This document shows positions 46,850 through 58,087 of a stretch of 64,000 nt of DNA, one piece after another. The notes below the pieces were generated by a model that searched no databases, had not been told where the DNA came from, and saw only the letters and a program-made list of their open reading frames with translations. A program made the position numbers and the translations under genes. Origin of the DNA: Paramacrobiotus metropolitanus (Eukaryota > Tardigrada > Eutardigrada > Parachela > Macrobiotidae); NCBI RefSeq assembly GCF_019649055.1, contig NW_026570221.1, positions 496,001 to 560,000 of the forward strand, read 5' to 3'. Each line of letters starts with the position of its first letter. Position 1 is the first letter of the stretch.

Positions 46850-47160
46850 ATTAAAGGACGTGTACATTAAGCACAAGATACCAAGTTCATGTTCGAGTAC
46901 ACGGACGGGAGCCTTCGCTTTCGCTCACGTCTAAACATTTTTCTGTGCTGTTTTATGACATTCTTTGGTAAAGGGATTGGTACGAGTATACATTGGCGTG
47001 AGACCAGTTTGTTTCTTGTACCGTTGTGGAATTATCGGTGAGAAAACTATGAATGCCTACAGGCACAACAGCACCTTCATAATGGACCGATCGTCTTCAG
47101 TTTCCGCACATGAACACATTTTTTTTACGCCGAACGTTTTACACTCAACCAGGGTTCCAC
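46850..47160. repeat. Fragment related to the foldback at 48679-49353
   Basis: Within the intron of gene H: ACCAAGTTCATGTTCGAGTA, TTTATGACATTCTTTGGTAA and GTATACATTGGCGTGAGA parallel the left arm of the foldback (CACCAAGTTCGTGTACATCC, TTTATGGTATTTTGTAGC, GTATACCTAGGTGAGA). A diverged, partial copy. Confidence 0.5.
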
Positions 47161-48017
47161 CGTAAATTAAGTTTTAAATTCATTAAAAGTTAAAACTGTT
47201 CTTCCACCGTTTTAATTAATTTTAAAATTTTTAAAATTCAGATTGAAATTTGAAAAAATGCTAGGTAATGTGGCCGACAGGGTTGCCGGAAGTTGCAGTA
47301 TGGAATGATTTTTTTAAATCTTGCACATCAACAAACATATATGCTGCCGTTTTGTTTTCACCGACAATCGTTTGGCTTCCGATAAAAAAAGTTTTTGTTG
47401 ATCTTCTGCAAACAGACTTATAGACGGTACATTCATATTCGAGAAGCTAACAACAACGAACTGTTAACGTTTATCACTCAACGCTTTGTATGATTACCGG
47501 TGCTACCAAAAATGGCACAACTTAAACAAATTCAACATTGCCGGTTTCTTTTTAGAGGTAAACCGTTGGCGTGGACCAAAGCCACCTTTCTAGAATGTGT
47601 GCCTGACGAAAGTACAAAATTGCGTCAGTATCCAGCTGTCGAGCGGTTTGCCCTCGTGCAAGTGTCTTCCAGCGCGTCGCTCTCGTTAGCTGCCGTGAGA
47701 TGGTGTTGCCCATCATCATTCGCCGGGGACGTGCGAATCCGACGGCAACGACACTGGCACACGGTCACAGAGACAACGTTTCGCAAAATCACAGTACCTT
47801 TCCGACGCTGTCCAAAAGATTCCTGTCCGTTTCCGGACATGCCGATTGCTTGGGCCCTTGACGTAATCGATACGATGAAATCTATTTGGCTGCGCAGCAC
47901 AAACACCCTAATTGTGTCGGCGGACCGGATGGGCATTACCGTACTGTGCCGAAAGGTTACGCGGCGACTGGCTATAAAGTTCCATCGACTGGTATTCCAC
48001 CGCTATGAGGATCGACT

Positions 48018-50241
48018 GGCAGGGGATAAAAGGTGGCAGTGGCACGTGCCACTGGCAACTGCCACCGGCAGTGGCAGTTGCCACTACGCGTTCTGGCAAG
48101 CGATAAAACGTGGCAACTGTTAAAACCTCAAAAATCAAAATACTGAAGGAAGGCACCACCTTTCTCATTATTAACAGCTCAAAAACCCTTAAACTCTTGA
48201 AGGCGTGCATGTGCATGGTCCACGTCAAGTATAATGAACCCTGATTACAAAAAAATATTCTTAGTGCGACTTAGTACGAGCTACGAGGGATACCGAACCG
48301 AGTGCGTACCGATTGTTCGCTCAGGGTTTGTTCAGAAAAGATAAAAAACGAAAATAAACTGTATAACAAATTTTGCACACCGACCACATCTGTACGTAGT
48401 ATCTACAGCACAGATACATGAAAAATTATAACCAGACGCGCTCTTTAAGTTAAGAATTAAGCGCAGGCCATTTTTACCTTTTCGTCTTATAATCTGTTGG
48501 GCGTAATTGTAGCCTTTGAAGACTTTAAGCCGGTGTTGGGCACATCAATGCGGCCATCGTCATATGCGCCCCATTCGTCAGTAGACAAAGGCGCCTGCAA
48601 TTCGGCTTGCACTGTGCAGTGACTGAGTGTGCACGTTGTGGCATAGCAGTCTGACTCGTACAGACAAAACATTTTTCTAGCCTTTAAGGGATTTTGCCCG
48701 GTACATAGCACCAAGTTCGTGTACATCCAGGGGAATTTTCGCTGGTGCGCGCTCCCAAACACTTCTTTGCATTTCTTTATGGTATTTTGTAGCCAGAAGA
48801 ATTGTATACCTAGGTGAGAAAACCGTTTGCACGCGCAACATCCGGTTGCGAAGTTATGAGGGTATCAAAATTCCAAAAAGTTTAAATGCATTCAGGTGTA
48901 CCAAAAGTCTCATTATGGACCGATCCCTTTCGAACTTTGTACGTAAATGCACATAACTATGAAGATCGTTTTGACACGGATCCATTGTTCTAGCATGTTT
49001 TTCAAATTTTAAAATTCATTTTAAAATTTGAAAAAAATCGTAGAAGTCTGGATCCGTGTCAAAACGATCTTCATGGTTATGTGCATTTACGCGCAAAATT
49101 TGAAAGGGATCGGTCCATAATGAGACTTTTGGTACACCTGAATGCATTTAAACTTTTTGGAATTTTGATACCCTCATAACTCCGCAACCGGATGTTGCGC
49201 GCGAAAACGGATTTCACGCCTATGTACACCAATCATTTGGCTACACAATGTCAAAAAGCAGCACCCAAAAAAGTGTTTGAAAGCGCGCGAAAGAGATTAT
49301 TCCCGTCAATGTACACGATTTTAGCGCTATGTACCGGGCCAAATCCCTTAAGACTTAATAATTTTTTTAGGTTTCTTGCGCTTTTTGCGTTCCTTAGAAT
49401 TCTTAGGGTTATTAGGTTTTCATAGAATTCATGATTTGTTTATTTTTAGAAAGTCTAAGAAATCCAAGAAACTAAGAAATTTAAAATTAAGAAGACCATA
49501 ACATAACGATAAAAATGAACAAGACCCGAATTTTGATGGTCTGTCTCTGACTTTTAGTAGTCAGAGTCAGACTCATCCCTACGGCCGCGGGCCTGTAGGC
49601 TGTAGCCCAACAGCTTTAAGCACTTTTGTCAACATCAGTTTTCTGCATTAGTTACAACTCGCAACTTATAAAGGGAAATCCTGAACGATACACAACGAAT
49701 TTTTGTATTTTCGTTTTTATTATTACAAATACCGGACCTTCGTCAAACACGCTTGTTTTACGCCGCGCTTATCATGAGTGCCAGAATAGTTAGTTTAGCT
49801 TTTCAGGATGTGTTATGTGTTATCCAAAATTAAACGGTTTCTGGAGATCGCCAGCTCTTAGCTGAATGCAGGAATGGAACGCTTTTACAATACCGTCGCA
49901 TTACCGCGCTTCAATCGTGAGCGGCAACGATTCTCAGTGTAATCTGTGACAGTTTCGTCTGCTAAACAGCGTTGCAGCAATCATTTAATACTGCATTGGA
50001 AGGCGCAGACACAAGGCTCAGCTGGGGTCTGCGTCCATAGACAAGTTTTATAGAGTCCATCTGTGAAAATACAAAAATGCTCTCCCTAGAACTTATCGTT
50101 AGATGGCAAAATTGTCTCAAGCTGATTCTGAATTTTTAACAGTTGCCACGTTTTATCGCTTGCCAGAACGCGTAGTGGCAACTGCCACTGCCGGTGGCAG
50201 TTGCCAGTGGCAGGTGCCACTGCCACCTTTTATCCCCTGCC
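48018..50241. mobile_element. 2.2-kb Mutator-like element, 9-bp target duplication GGATCGACT
   Basis: GGATCGACT flanks it at 48009-48017 and 50242-50250. About 105-bp inverted ends start GGCAGGGGATAAAAGGTGGC, rich in TGCCACTGGCA-type motifs. Same family as 41104-44877. The interior carries a large foldback (48679-49353) and a fragment of the ACTCTG-type element (about 49366-49615: AGGTTTCTT spacer, AGTAGTCAGAGTCAGACTC, GGGCC). No transposase seen. It interrupts the last exon of gene H. Confidence 0.85.
48679..49353. repeat. Large foldback: inverted arms of about 335 bp
   Basis: The arms meet at about 49016 (CAAATTTTAAAAT/ATTTTAAAATTTG). The inner ~170 bp are nearly perfect, for example ATCGTTTTGACACGGATCC against GGATCCGTGTCAAAACGAT and CGCAACATCCGGTTGC at the arm middles. 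The outer parts are more diverged. No coding. Transcripts through it would form a long hairpin. Confidence 0.8.
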
Positions 50242-50335
50242 GGATCGACTAATGCATGAACTTATAAAAAGTGTACCGAAATGTCGCAGTGAGCGGCTGG
50301 CACAACGAATTTATTACGAAGGTTTGCGGGCCTAA

Positions 50336-53300
50336 GATTAAGAAAATTTGCACAGTTTCGTCGGACCGGTAGAGTCCTTAGGCATCTGACAAGAAATGTC
50401 AAAGAACATTTTGGTTACAAAATTAATTTACATAAAAACATCCATAGAATACGGATGCATAAAGTCTGCATAGTATGGGAGAATGTGCACTATTGCTCTT
50501 TCGTAACTGCAGTCGCGCTTTGCTTTTGAGCACTTTGGTGACTCAATAAGTAATTGCGAGCCACGCAATAATATACAAACTGCAAGTCAGAACCAACTTG
50601 TGGGCGGAAAATTTACTTTTCGTATGACAGGGTTTCAAGACCAAATCTTTCTTCGGTCGTACAAAAAGCGCGTGTCCTTGGTAGAATTACTGGAAAAATT
50701 TACTACTAAGGCTTTCAATTTTTTTTTATAATTAGGTTGCACGGATTTAATTGAAACATGGTTCGCCAGGACGTTCCACAGGTTATGGTATTTCCGTAAG
50801 TGGCTGAAATCTCAAAATCTGAGTGAATCCATCATGTCGGGCGATCAAGATCGACAGGCTAAAGGTAATACAGGCAAGTGTTGTTTCTCAGGGTCTAAAA
50901 AAATACAAGAATTCAAAGCAATTTATGACCTTCTAGAGTGGCCAATAGCCTTACTCCGTTTAAAGATAACCATCCCGTCCCTCTCAGATCTACCGGACCT
51001 TATACTCCAGGAATTTTTTTGGACCTCGATCGGATAACACTTCATGCGAGAGCCGGCCACTTTCGCGTCCGATCACTTCGGCCGCGTCGCTATAATTATT
51101 GCAACAAAAAGGACTGATTTCGGAGAAAAGCATCATCATGAGTTTGTGGATCATGATGATGTGAATCACTGCATCCTAACCTGATCATGAGATACAAATA
51201 TACATAGGCAGACTGTCTACCAAAGGCATGACACATCGCCTCCGTAAACCAGGATTTTCTGCTCTTGCACTGGGCCTGCACCATCTTGTTGTAATGTTTT
51301 TCATTACTTCCTGTTTGTATACTTACGACTTATAAGTGCATTTCTGTGTTTTTTTCCTTGCTTAGCAATGAAAAAAACACAGAAAGATTTGATGCAGCGC
51401 GAATGATGGAGTGTCGTAACTGCGGAAAAAAATACATACGCCCGCCCTCGTCTTATAGAGTGGATTTTTGATTTAATACCGGGATATAATAAATATTACT
51501 TTAGTTTTGATGGGAGTATAACTGAGATCCTGGTTGGTTTGCAGAATTGGTCAGTTTCTGGAAGCAAAAGATCGTTTGGCATCCGGTGTCCGCGTGCCTT
51601 CCAAATGTCATTAATTGTAATTACTGTACTTTCAGAATTTGTACACGTTCGCTACCGTCATACTTTTCGGTTATCATGTACTAACATAAAAATTTTTAAT
51701 AACATTTTTTTTTCTGCAGATATGCTTTGTAACCGTTTCTGGGATCTTTCTAGTTGCCAAGAAAACTTGATTCCTATTGTAAGATCATAAACTACACTGT
51801 GTTATACACATGATTTTTTACGTCTGTGGTCAAAAGCGTTTCAACAGGTGTTGCTTCACTACGCCAGAACAATGAAACTGTGCAATACAATTAACAAGTA
51901 AGAGTTGATGAAGTTAAAATAACGCTGTTTTGCGGATAGGAGTTCCTTGCAATAAGCCTATCCAGGTAAGCTTAACGCCGCTTGTACTCCTGTTTCGTCC
52001 GGCTTCAAGCAAGAAAGCTCATTTTCCGACTGTTTTACAACTTGCCGCTCTGCCACTCTTTTCACATTTGCCTAACGGGAAGATCACCTAATTAACCATA
52101 AAATACAGATACATCCGCTGTCGTTGGCCGTAGTTCGAGGATGCCTGAATAGATCCACCTAGCAAAGTTGGCAAGACAAACGAAGTGAAAAGCCTGAATC
52201 AAAAGCTTTCAGGAAGTTATTGGCACCAGATGCGAATAAACATGTTAACTAAAATGTTACAGATGGCGTATTTCTGTCTTCCCTTTTCGTGTTTCGGCAA
52301 TGCAGGCATTTCTCATTTTGTTCGCTACTCATAAGACGTTTACATGAAACAATCTTTGTATGGAAAAATGGGATGACACGCCCATCAACTTGCTCATATT
52401 TGTAATTGTTGCCTGTAATGTTCGGTAATTATAGACTATAACTACACTATAAATTATAGTAAAAAAGTTTTATTCGATTTGTTTAAAGCTACATATCAAG
52501 TTCGCTGATGTACGTAGACAAAAAGCATAAAACTGATTCCGTTTCTTGAGGCGTGGTCCACGGGAACGTTCATAGAGCCCCTTTACCACCGCAACAATTT
52601 GGCAACTCCGAGCCTCCGATGGATGTAAATAATGCAATAATGTAGTACGCTGTTGTCGTTCTGTCTATCCAGATATGATTTATTCGATTCCGGCAGTTAA
52701 GTGATATTGGCTTTCTGACTGGCGAAAAAAATAGCAGAAATGAAGATGGCTTCAATAAATAAAGGTCACCAGAACTATGAAACCTGCTTGAATTTTTCTA
52801 ACATTAATTTTAATGTTCCGTCTTCAAATAACGTATTCAAAACGTATTCGTACAACATAAGCCTAAAGGGATTTGGAAAATGGGTGAAGCAAATCATACA
52901 CCTCTTGTAGTAGTAAGGGTAGTTGATACGCCTGTTGTACAACATCCTGAGCCGTGTCAAAAAAAAGTTTATGTGTGGTCGTTGGCCAACGCTGGTGGTG
53001 ATAACGATACTTCATAATCCGCGGAGAGAAGTTGTCCGACCTGTCGCGGATTAAGAGCCGTGTGAACTTTGAAGCGATCTTAAGGGTTCGTGCAGAGCCG
53101 CTGCACCGATGACCACAAATTCATTTCAAACGACGAGATGGAGAATCGATGGAAAATTGTTCTCGAGAGGTCGAAAAACCCGGCCGAACAGCTAAAATCA
53201 TACGCGTTTTCGACATGAGAAGTCTGGTGCAAAAGGAAAACCTCGTAAAAAACGTGTCTGATAAACCTGTTTGAGCTACGCGATGATCGAGTTTTATTAT

Positions 53301-53615
53301 TTTTTTTGCATTAGGAAGTTCCAACTTTTATTTTACTACGGTTCTCACACTTATTATAAAGTTTAAGCAGAATCTTTACTAGTATTACTGCTCTTCCTAC
53401 GCAGGTATTTGTTTACGCGTAAGTAATGGCGTGTTTGATATACATCAGCAGCCGACGGTTTGTGGAAGTGTTTTTTTCTGGGTTAGACAAATACTCCGAA
53501 AAGATAAAAAAACTGGATGCCCATAACTCCGATGTTCTTCGATTACCGATTGCTTAAATTAGGAGTTAAGCGATCACCGCTATCAGTAAGCAGCGGTTAA
53601 CGAAGCAACGAAGCG
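50336..53615. other. 3.3 kb without a supported gene
   Basis: A frame at about 50735-51037 (with WFARTFHRLWYFRKWL) has a donor-like CCGTAAGTGG and could be an exon. An exon-like piece after TTTTCTGCAG at 51720 reads ICFVTVSGIFLVAKKT and a stop, reminiscent of the last exon of the chemoreceptor gene. Neither is convincing. About 51065-51088 (CGCGTCCGATCACTTCGGCC) is a fragment of the element end at 53700. Confidence 0.3.
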
Positions 53616-53698
53616 TGCGTAGGTCATCTATGTTCAGCGAATATGGAAAATGTGGTGTCCGTCCGTCGGTCACCGCCACCAAATGCACATATGCGCAG

Positions 53699-54627
53699 TT
53701 GCGCGTCCGATCACTTCGGCCGCGTTACATTTCGGCCGCACATGATCACTTCGGCCGGCACTCACTTCGGCCACCGCTCATTTCGGCTTTGGTACATTTC
53801 GGCCGTTTTCTTAGGTTTCTTACGTTTTCTTAGGTTTCTTCGGTTTTTTTTAGGTTCCTTGGGTATTCTTAGGTTTCTTAGGTTTGTTAGGTTTGTTATT
53901 TTTTTTAGGTATTTTAGGTTTTCTTAGATATTTCTTGATATTCTTAGGTTTCTTGGGTATTCTCGGATTTCTTAGGTTTGTTAGGTTTTTTAGGTATTTT
54001 AGGTTTTCTCAGGTATTCTTAGGTTTCTTGTGTATTCTTAGGTATTCTTTTTTTTGTTGGTTTCTGAGGTATTCCTTTGCATACCTAGGTTTCGTAGTTC
54101 ATTCCTATTTTTTCTAAGGTTACTTGGGTTTGTTTGTGTGGGTTTTCTTTGGTTTTCTAGCCTTCGCCCTCGTGACGGTTGCCTTCATGCGATCGTCCAT
54201 GTTTTCTCAGTCTTCTTAAGGTGATGCGGATCATTTGTCATTTTAAGCTTTTTTGGAAGGTTTCGCCTTGTGTTTGCTATATTGGGTTGTGTATTAATTA
54301 AATGCTGATGATAAAGTTTTCTCAATTTTGTTTAATTTTTAAAAGTTGCACGATGGGATGGCAAATTGTTAATGCAATGCCATTTTTTAACCCTTTTTAG
54401 GATTTATGTTTCCGACAAATTTTATATCGAAAGTAACGTTTTCTCTTAAATCTAGAAGTATCCAAAATTAGCTACGGCCGAAATGTATTGTGGCCGATGT
54501 GATCGGCGGCCGAACTGAGTGACGGCCGAAGTGATTGGCGGCCGAAGTGAATGGCGGCCGAAAAACTTTGGCCGAAATGAGCGCAGCCGAAATGAAAACG
54601 GCCGAAGTGATCGGTAGCCGCGCAGTG
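53699..54627. mobile_element. Foldback element with CGGCCGAAGTG-repeat inverted ends
   Basis: The left end repeats ATCACTTCGGCCG/ACATTTCGGCCG. The right end (about 54472-54625) repeats the complement, CGGCCGAAGTGATCGG. The middle (about 53808-54130) is an irregular AGGTTTCTTAGG array like those in 9154-9512 and 62537-63108. GCGCAGT occurs on both outer edges as a possible, imperfect target duplication. No ORF. Confidence 0.65.
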
Positions 54628-55019
54628 ACCGTTTCCTACGCAGGTATTGCTGCTCTGCTCTGATGATGATGGTGGACCTACTAATAAACCTACGTGCAAA
54701 CTGGAGAATAAACCTACGAGCTTGTGAAGCTACAGACGTAGTACACCCAAACTGAAAAATACGAGCATGACCTACCATTTAATGCGGTGCAAAGGTGAAG
54801 ACACCAAAACGGAACCTTCATCTTATTAGCGTCCACAAATTTGTACAATATTCAGCAACTGAAACTTGTTATTACAAATTTTAAATTATTATCCTCAACA
54901 CTGCCGTTGTGTTGTAACTAGCACAACGCTACATTAGACTACAGTAGTTTTATTGGATGTTCTCGAGAATTTTTGGCACATAATTTCTTGTCATCATTCT
55001 GATAATTCTTTTTAGAGCA

Positions 55020-55290
55020 AAACGTGCGAGAACGTGCCCGTGCCCGCTAAAAGCGGGCACGTTCTCGTACGGCCATACCTCGAGTCGGTATGGCCGTACG
55101 AGAACGTGGGTATTGTGGCCACAATTATTTTCCGCCATACTTCGAGTCGGTATACGGCCATACCTCGAGTCGGTATGGCTCGAGTCGGTATGGCGGAAAA
55201 TACCCACACGGCCACGGCCACTCGTACGGCCATACCTCGAGTGCGCTCGTACGGCTATACCTCGAGTGCACTCATACGGCCACGGTCTGT
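55020..55290. repeat. Array of palindromes around CCTCGAGTCGG
   Basis: Hairpins GAGAACGTGCCCG...CGGGCACGTTCTC (about 55029-55066) and CCGTACGAGAACGTGG with its complement, plus at least six units of ACGGCCATACCTCGAGT or CGAGTCGGTATGGC in both orientations. Strong cruciform potential, no coding. Confidence 0.75.
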
Positions 55291-55440
55291 ATCTATTCAC
55301 TTTCATATGCGGTGACCGACGGGCGGATACCACCAGTTACGTAGGCCGGGAGTATATACGGCCACTGCGCATATGTGCATTTGCTGGCGGTGACCGACGG
55401 ACGGACACCACATTTTCCATATTCGCTGAACATAGATGAC

Positions 55441-56097
55441 CTTCGCTACGCTTCGGTCGAAAATAAGGCCTAAGTAGTCCTATGCTCGTACGTCATCGCC
55501 AAAGACGGTTTTCAAGCTCTTTCCGGTACGAGTAGTGCTTTAACGTGGCCGTCATTGACTGATGCCGGCTAAAGCATCGTGCTAAAGGCAACTCGGGATG
55601 GTTTCTTCTCTGGCTGTATCACAATATTAATACGATCATAGCAGGTACGTACTTCATAGGAAGCACTTGTACGATCATAGGAAGTCCTTGTACTCTTCTG
55701 ACCTTCCCTTTCCTTCGGTGACCTTCCCTTTTCAACGTTATCGGGCATCAAATTGCCGCAGCCTTGTATGAGCTAATATTCTAATTTCGATTAATTTGAT
55801 TGGTGGAAGCGCAAAGCCGACGCATCGCGGCTTAAAAAAGGCTGGCGCTTTGCTGGTGTGATGGCTGCGGACGATCATTAACTCGCTAGTAACATATTCC
55901 TAAATATTTCATAAAACTCCGTGGACATGCTGTCGATGGATTATTGTTTGTAACATGTCCAGCACACTTTCCGCAGAGTGTTTCCTCTAAGAAGTCTACT
56001 ACCCTGTCTAAAAGCAGTCTTTCGATGTCGATTCAGTGACGTAGAAAAGCGGTTCTCTGCAGCATTAACAGCAAAGTCTTAGACGCGCAGCGCCAGA
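55441..56097. other. 5' flank of copy G
   Basis: No gene seen. Presumed promoter and leader of copy G. Confidence 0.3.
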
Positions 56098-58087
56098 ATG
56101 CACATTTACAAGAAAACCAAACGCTCGGTTTACGCCTGGAACGCTGTTAATGTGGAAGTGGATGGTCAGCTGCTGCATGGCCGTGTCATTGGCCTGGAAG
56201 AGAAACCAGCAAACGACAGCACCCCACCGCGCCTGGTCGTTGATTTCGGATGCCCGACACAGGAAGCGGTGCTGGTGGATGACGGAAAGATCTGGGATTG
56301 TTCCATTCGCCGATCCACTCGTGTGAACGACGGAGACAAAGTGGAAGTGCTGCTGCACGAGGGTCCAGAGCGCCCCTGGAAATGGCATCCCGGAACAATG
56401 GTAATTCCAGAATTCTTGATGGTACCTGATGTGGCGCTGGTGCAGGTGATGATGGACGGGCAGAGTCGTCGCGAACTGCTTCCCTGGATACAGATTCGCG
56501 ATCCGCTTCAGCGAGATCTCCTTCCAGTGGGCCACTTCGTCATACAGAAATGCCGTGTGCCTAACGGCTACTGGACCCTGCATCGGGATGCATCGGAGCG
56601 GCTGATACGACAAATTGAGGAAAAGTTCCGTCTACGGTTTTTCAAGGTTCTTAGCCAGGAAATGCACTATGTGTGTCGACGCCAGAAAAAGCCACTGACG
56701 GATGAAAATCTAGTAAGTCGTTTGCTTCTGAATGCAGCCTTCTATTGTAATGTCTGAAGAATCACGATTTTGTTTAGAAGTAGAGTTATCCTTGTGCATA
56801 GGTGATCGAGTTCGAGAGAGGCAAAGAGAACCCTTTGCCTTCGCCTCCTCGCAAATTGTGCGAAAAATTCGAAGATCCGGATAGTGAACTAAAGCGGAGA
56901 AAGTCGTACCGTGTCGGTGAAAGCCGTTTACCGGTGCCTTTGGAATTGCTGAAGGAAGTCTTCAACTCACTGGACACCGTCGACCGGCAACGCTGCCGCC
57001 GCACTTGTCAGCTCTGGGAAGCGATGCTCACTTCGCCGGATGTGTGCCAAGAACTTCGTTTGCCGCTCGGGACACTTGCCCATAAACGAAGAGATCCAGT
57101 GAAGTACGATTCTAATTACTTCACTTACGTCTGCATCTGCCAGCACATCACGCCCCTCACCCGCACGATCTGCATCTACGGTAGCGAAACGAATAGCCGT
57201 GAGCCGTGGCACATGGGTGGTGCCCGCGAAGCAATGGACCTCATTACGAATATCCTGGGCGCTGACAACAACCGCATCGATCGTTTGATCGTGCAGCTGA
57301 AAGCCATAACGATTTTAAAGCCGATTTATCTGGCGAAGTTGAGCGCACTCTCTGCCGCGATATCCGCGTTCATGTCCAACCTGATGTCTTGCTGCAAGCG
57401 TGTGATTTGGAAGGATTGTTTCGTGACATACGGGGCAGATGATCTTTTCTTTAAGACTCGTATTCCGTTTGCCGGGTTCTCGCACGGAGACGTCGGTGTG
57501 GTCGACCTTGTGAACATGATCGAGAAGGAAATCCGCTGCGAGCAGGCGCCGTGGGATGTGCAGCTCTTCGCCCAGCAGCTGGCCATTTGGATCGCCGATA
57601 AAGAGAGCACCTGGGATGTGATAGAGGTACAACTATTAACACTGCGACATCGTCGTGACTTTTCGGAATGGAAAACTTGTAATGCTTAATCCGGATTCCA
57701 AATGGAGATAGAAACGTGAAACGATGTGGGAAGAGCGTCATTGCGGATCGTTCTTCTTCCGGGCGCCCATTATTTTCATTGTCAAGGAGTCTGACAAATG
57801 CGTGACGCGTTACTTTGTTTCCTGATGCACATTTTTGTGTAATATGCTGAAAACTTTTGCAGATCTTGGAGGACTTCCAGTCATGTGATCCGCGTCCATC
57901 GGCGCATTACCGCAGTCAGCACTGGACGCTGCACAACGTGGCCAGCGTGGACGCGGGCAAACTGAACCGGTTCTGTCTGTTCGCTTTGTGGCGGTACATG
58001 CATGGATAGAATCCAGCACTGGCAGATTACCACAACGCACACGATGAGCCATCCAGCGAAGCCAGCATTCACGAGTTGGAGGAGTAA
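56098..58087 (+). CDS. Copy G: Agenet-like/F-box protein with a truncated tail (528 aa)
   Basis: Exon 1 is 56098-56712 (donor GTAAGT), exon 2 56802-57626 (acceptor GCATAG, donor GTACAA) and exon 3 57863-58009 (acceptor TTGCAG), all phase 0. Modules: NAVNVEVDGQLLHGRVIGLE; VEVLLHE, WKWHPGTMVI, ALVQVMMDGQSRRELLPWIQ; KH-like GHFVIQKCRVPNGYWTL. F-box: LPVPLELLKEVFNSLDTVDR, RTCQLWEAML. Exon 3 reads DFQSCDPRPSAHYRS and LFALWRYMHG, then TAG (58007). The same frame stays open after the TAG to TAA at 58085-58087 and still spells an acidic tail (EPSSEASIHELEE). The tail was therefore lost by one nonsense change or is reached by read-through. Otherwise intact. Confidence 0.85.

Larger units (their letters stand above)
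46526..50335 (+). pseudogene. Gene H: divergent Agenet-like protein without F-box, split by a transposon
   Basis: Exon 1 is 46526-46812 (donor GTGAGT, phase 2) and exon 2 starts at 47556 (acceptor TTTTTAG). The frame runs to 48017, is interrupted by a Mutator-like element (48018-50241), and resumes at 50251 to a TAA at 50333-50335. The three parts sum to 278 codons with no other lesion, so the gene was intact until the insertion. Exon 1: DSFVVDIVQGDSVSRGFVVY, VIDFHHEG, AVIPFSQIRTLP (first module). Then AEVEVLIRQAG and PLAWTKATFL (second module), and a C-terminal CRKVTRRLAIKFHRL that aligns with CRKVEKKFHLRF of copy C. It covers only the exon-1 domain of the F-box genes, with an extra intron. 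IPFSQIR resembles the Agenet-1 end of FMRP proteins. Confidence 0.7.
53616..55440. repeat. Nested structure with ~75-bp outer inverted repeats
   Basis: 53619-53698 (GGTCATCTATGTTCAGCGAA...ATGCACATATGCGCAGT) recurs inverted at 55363-55437 almost unchanged. Between them lie a CGGCCGAAGTG-type element (53699-54627) and a palindromic array (55020-55290). A tandem partner of part of the right arm lies at about 55304-55331 (GCGGTGACCGACGGGCGGAT). Confidence 0.7.

Noticed and set aside
53808-54130. AGGTTTCTTAGG arrays as telomeric repeat
   Set aside because: They contain TTAGG but with irregular spacing and substitutions, and are internal to foldback elements with inverted ends. Not a regular telomere array.
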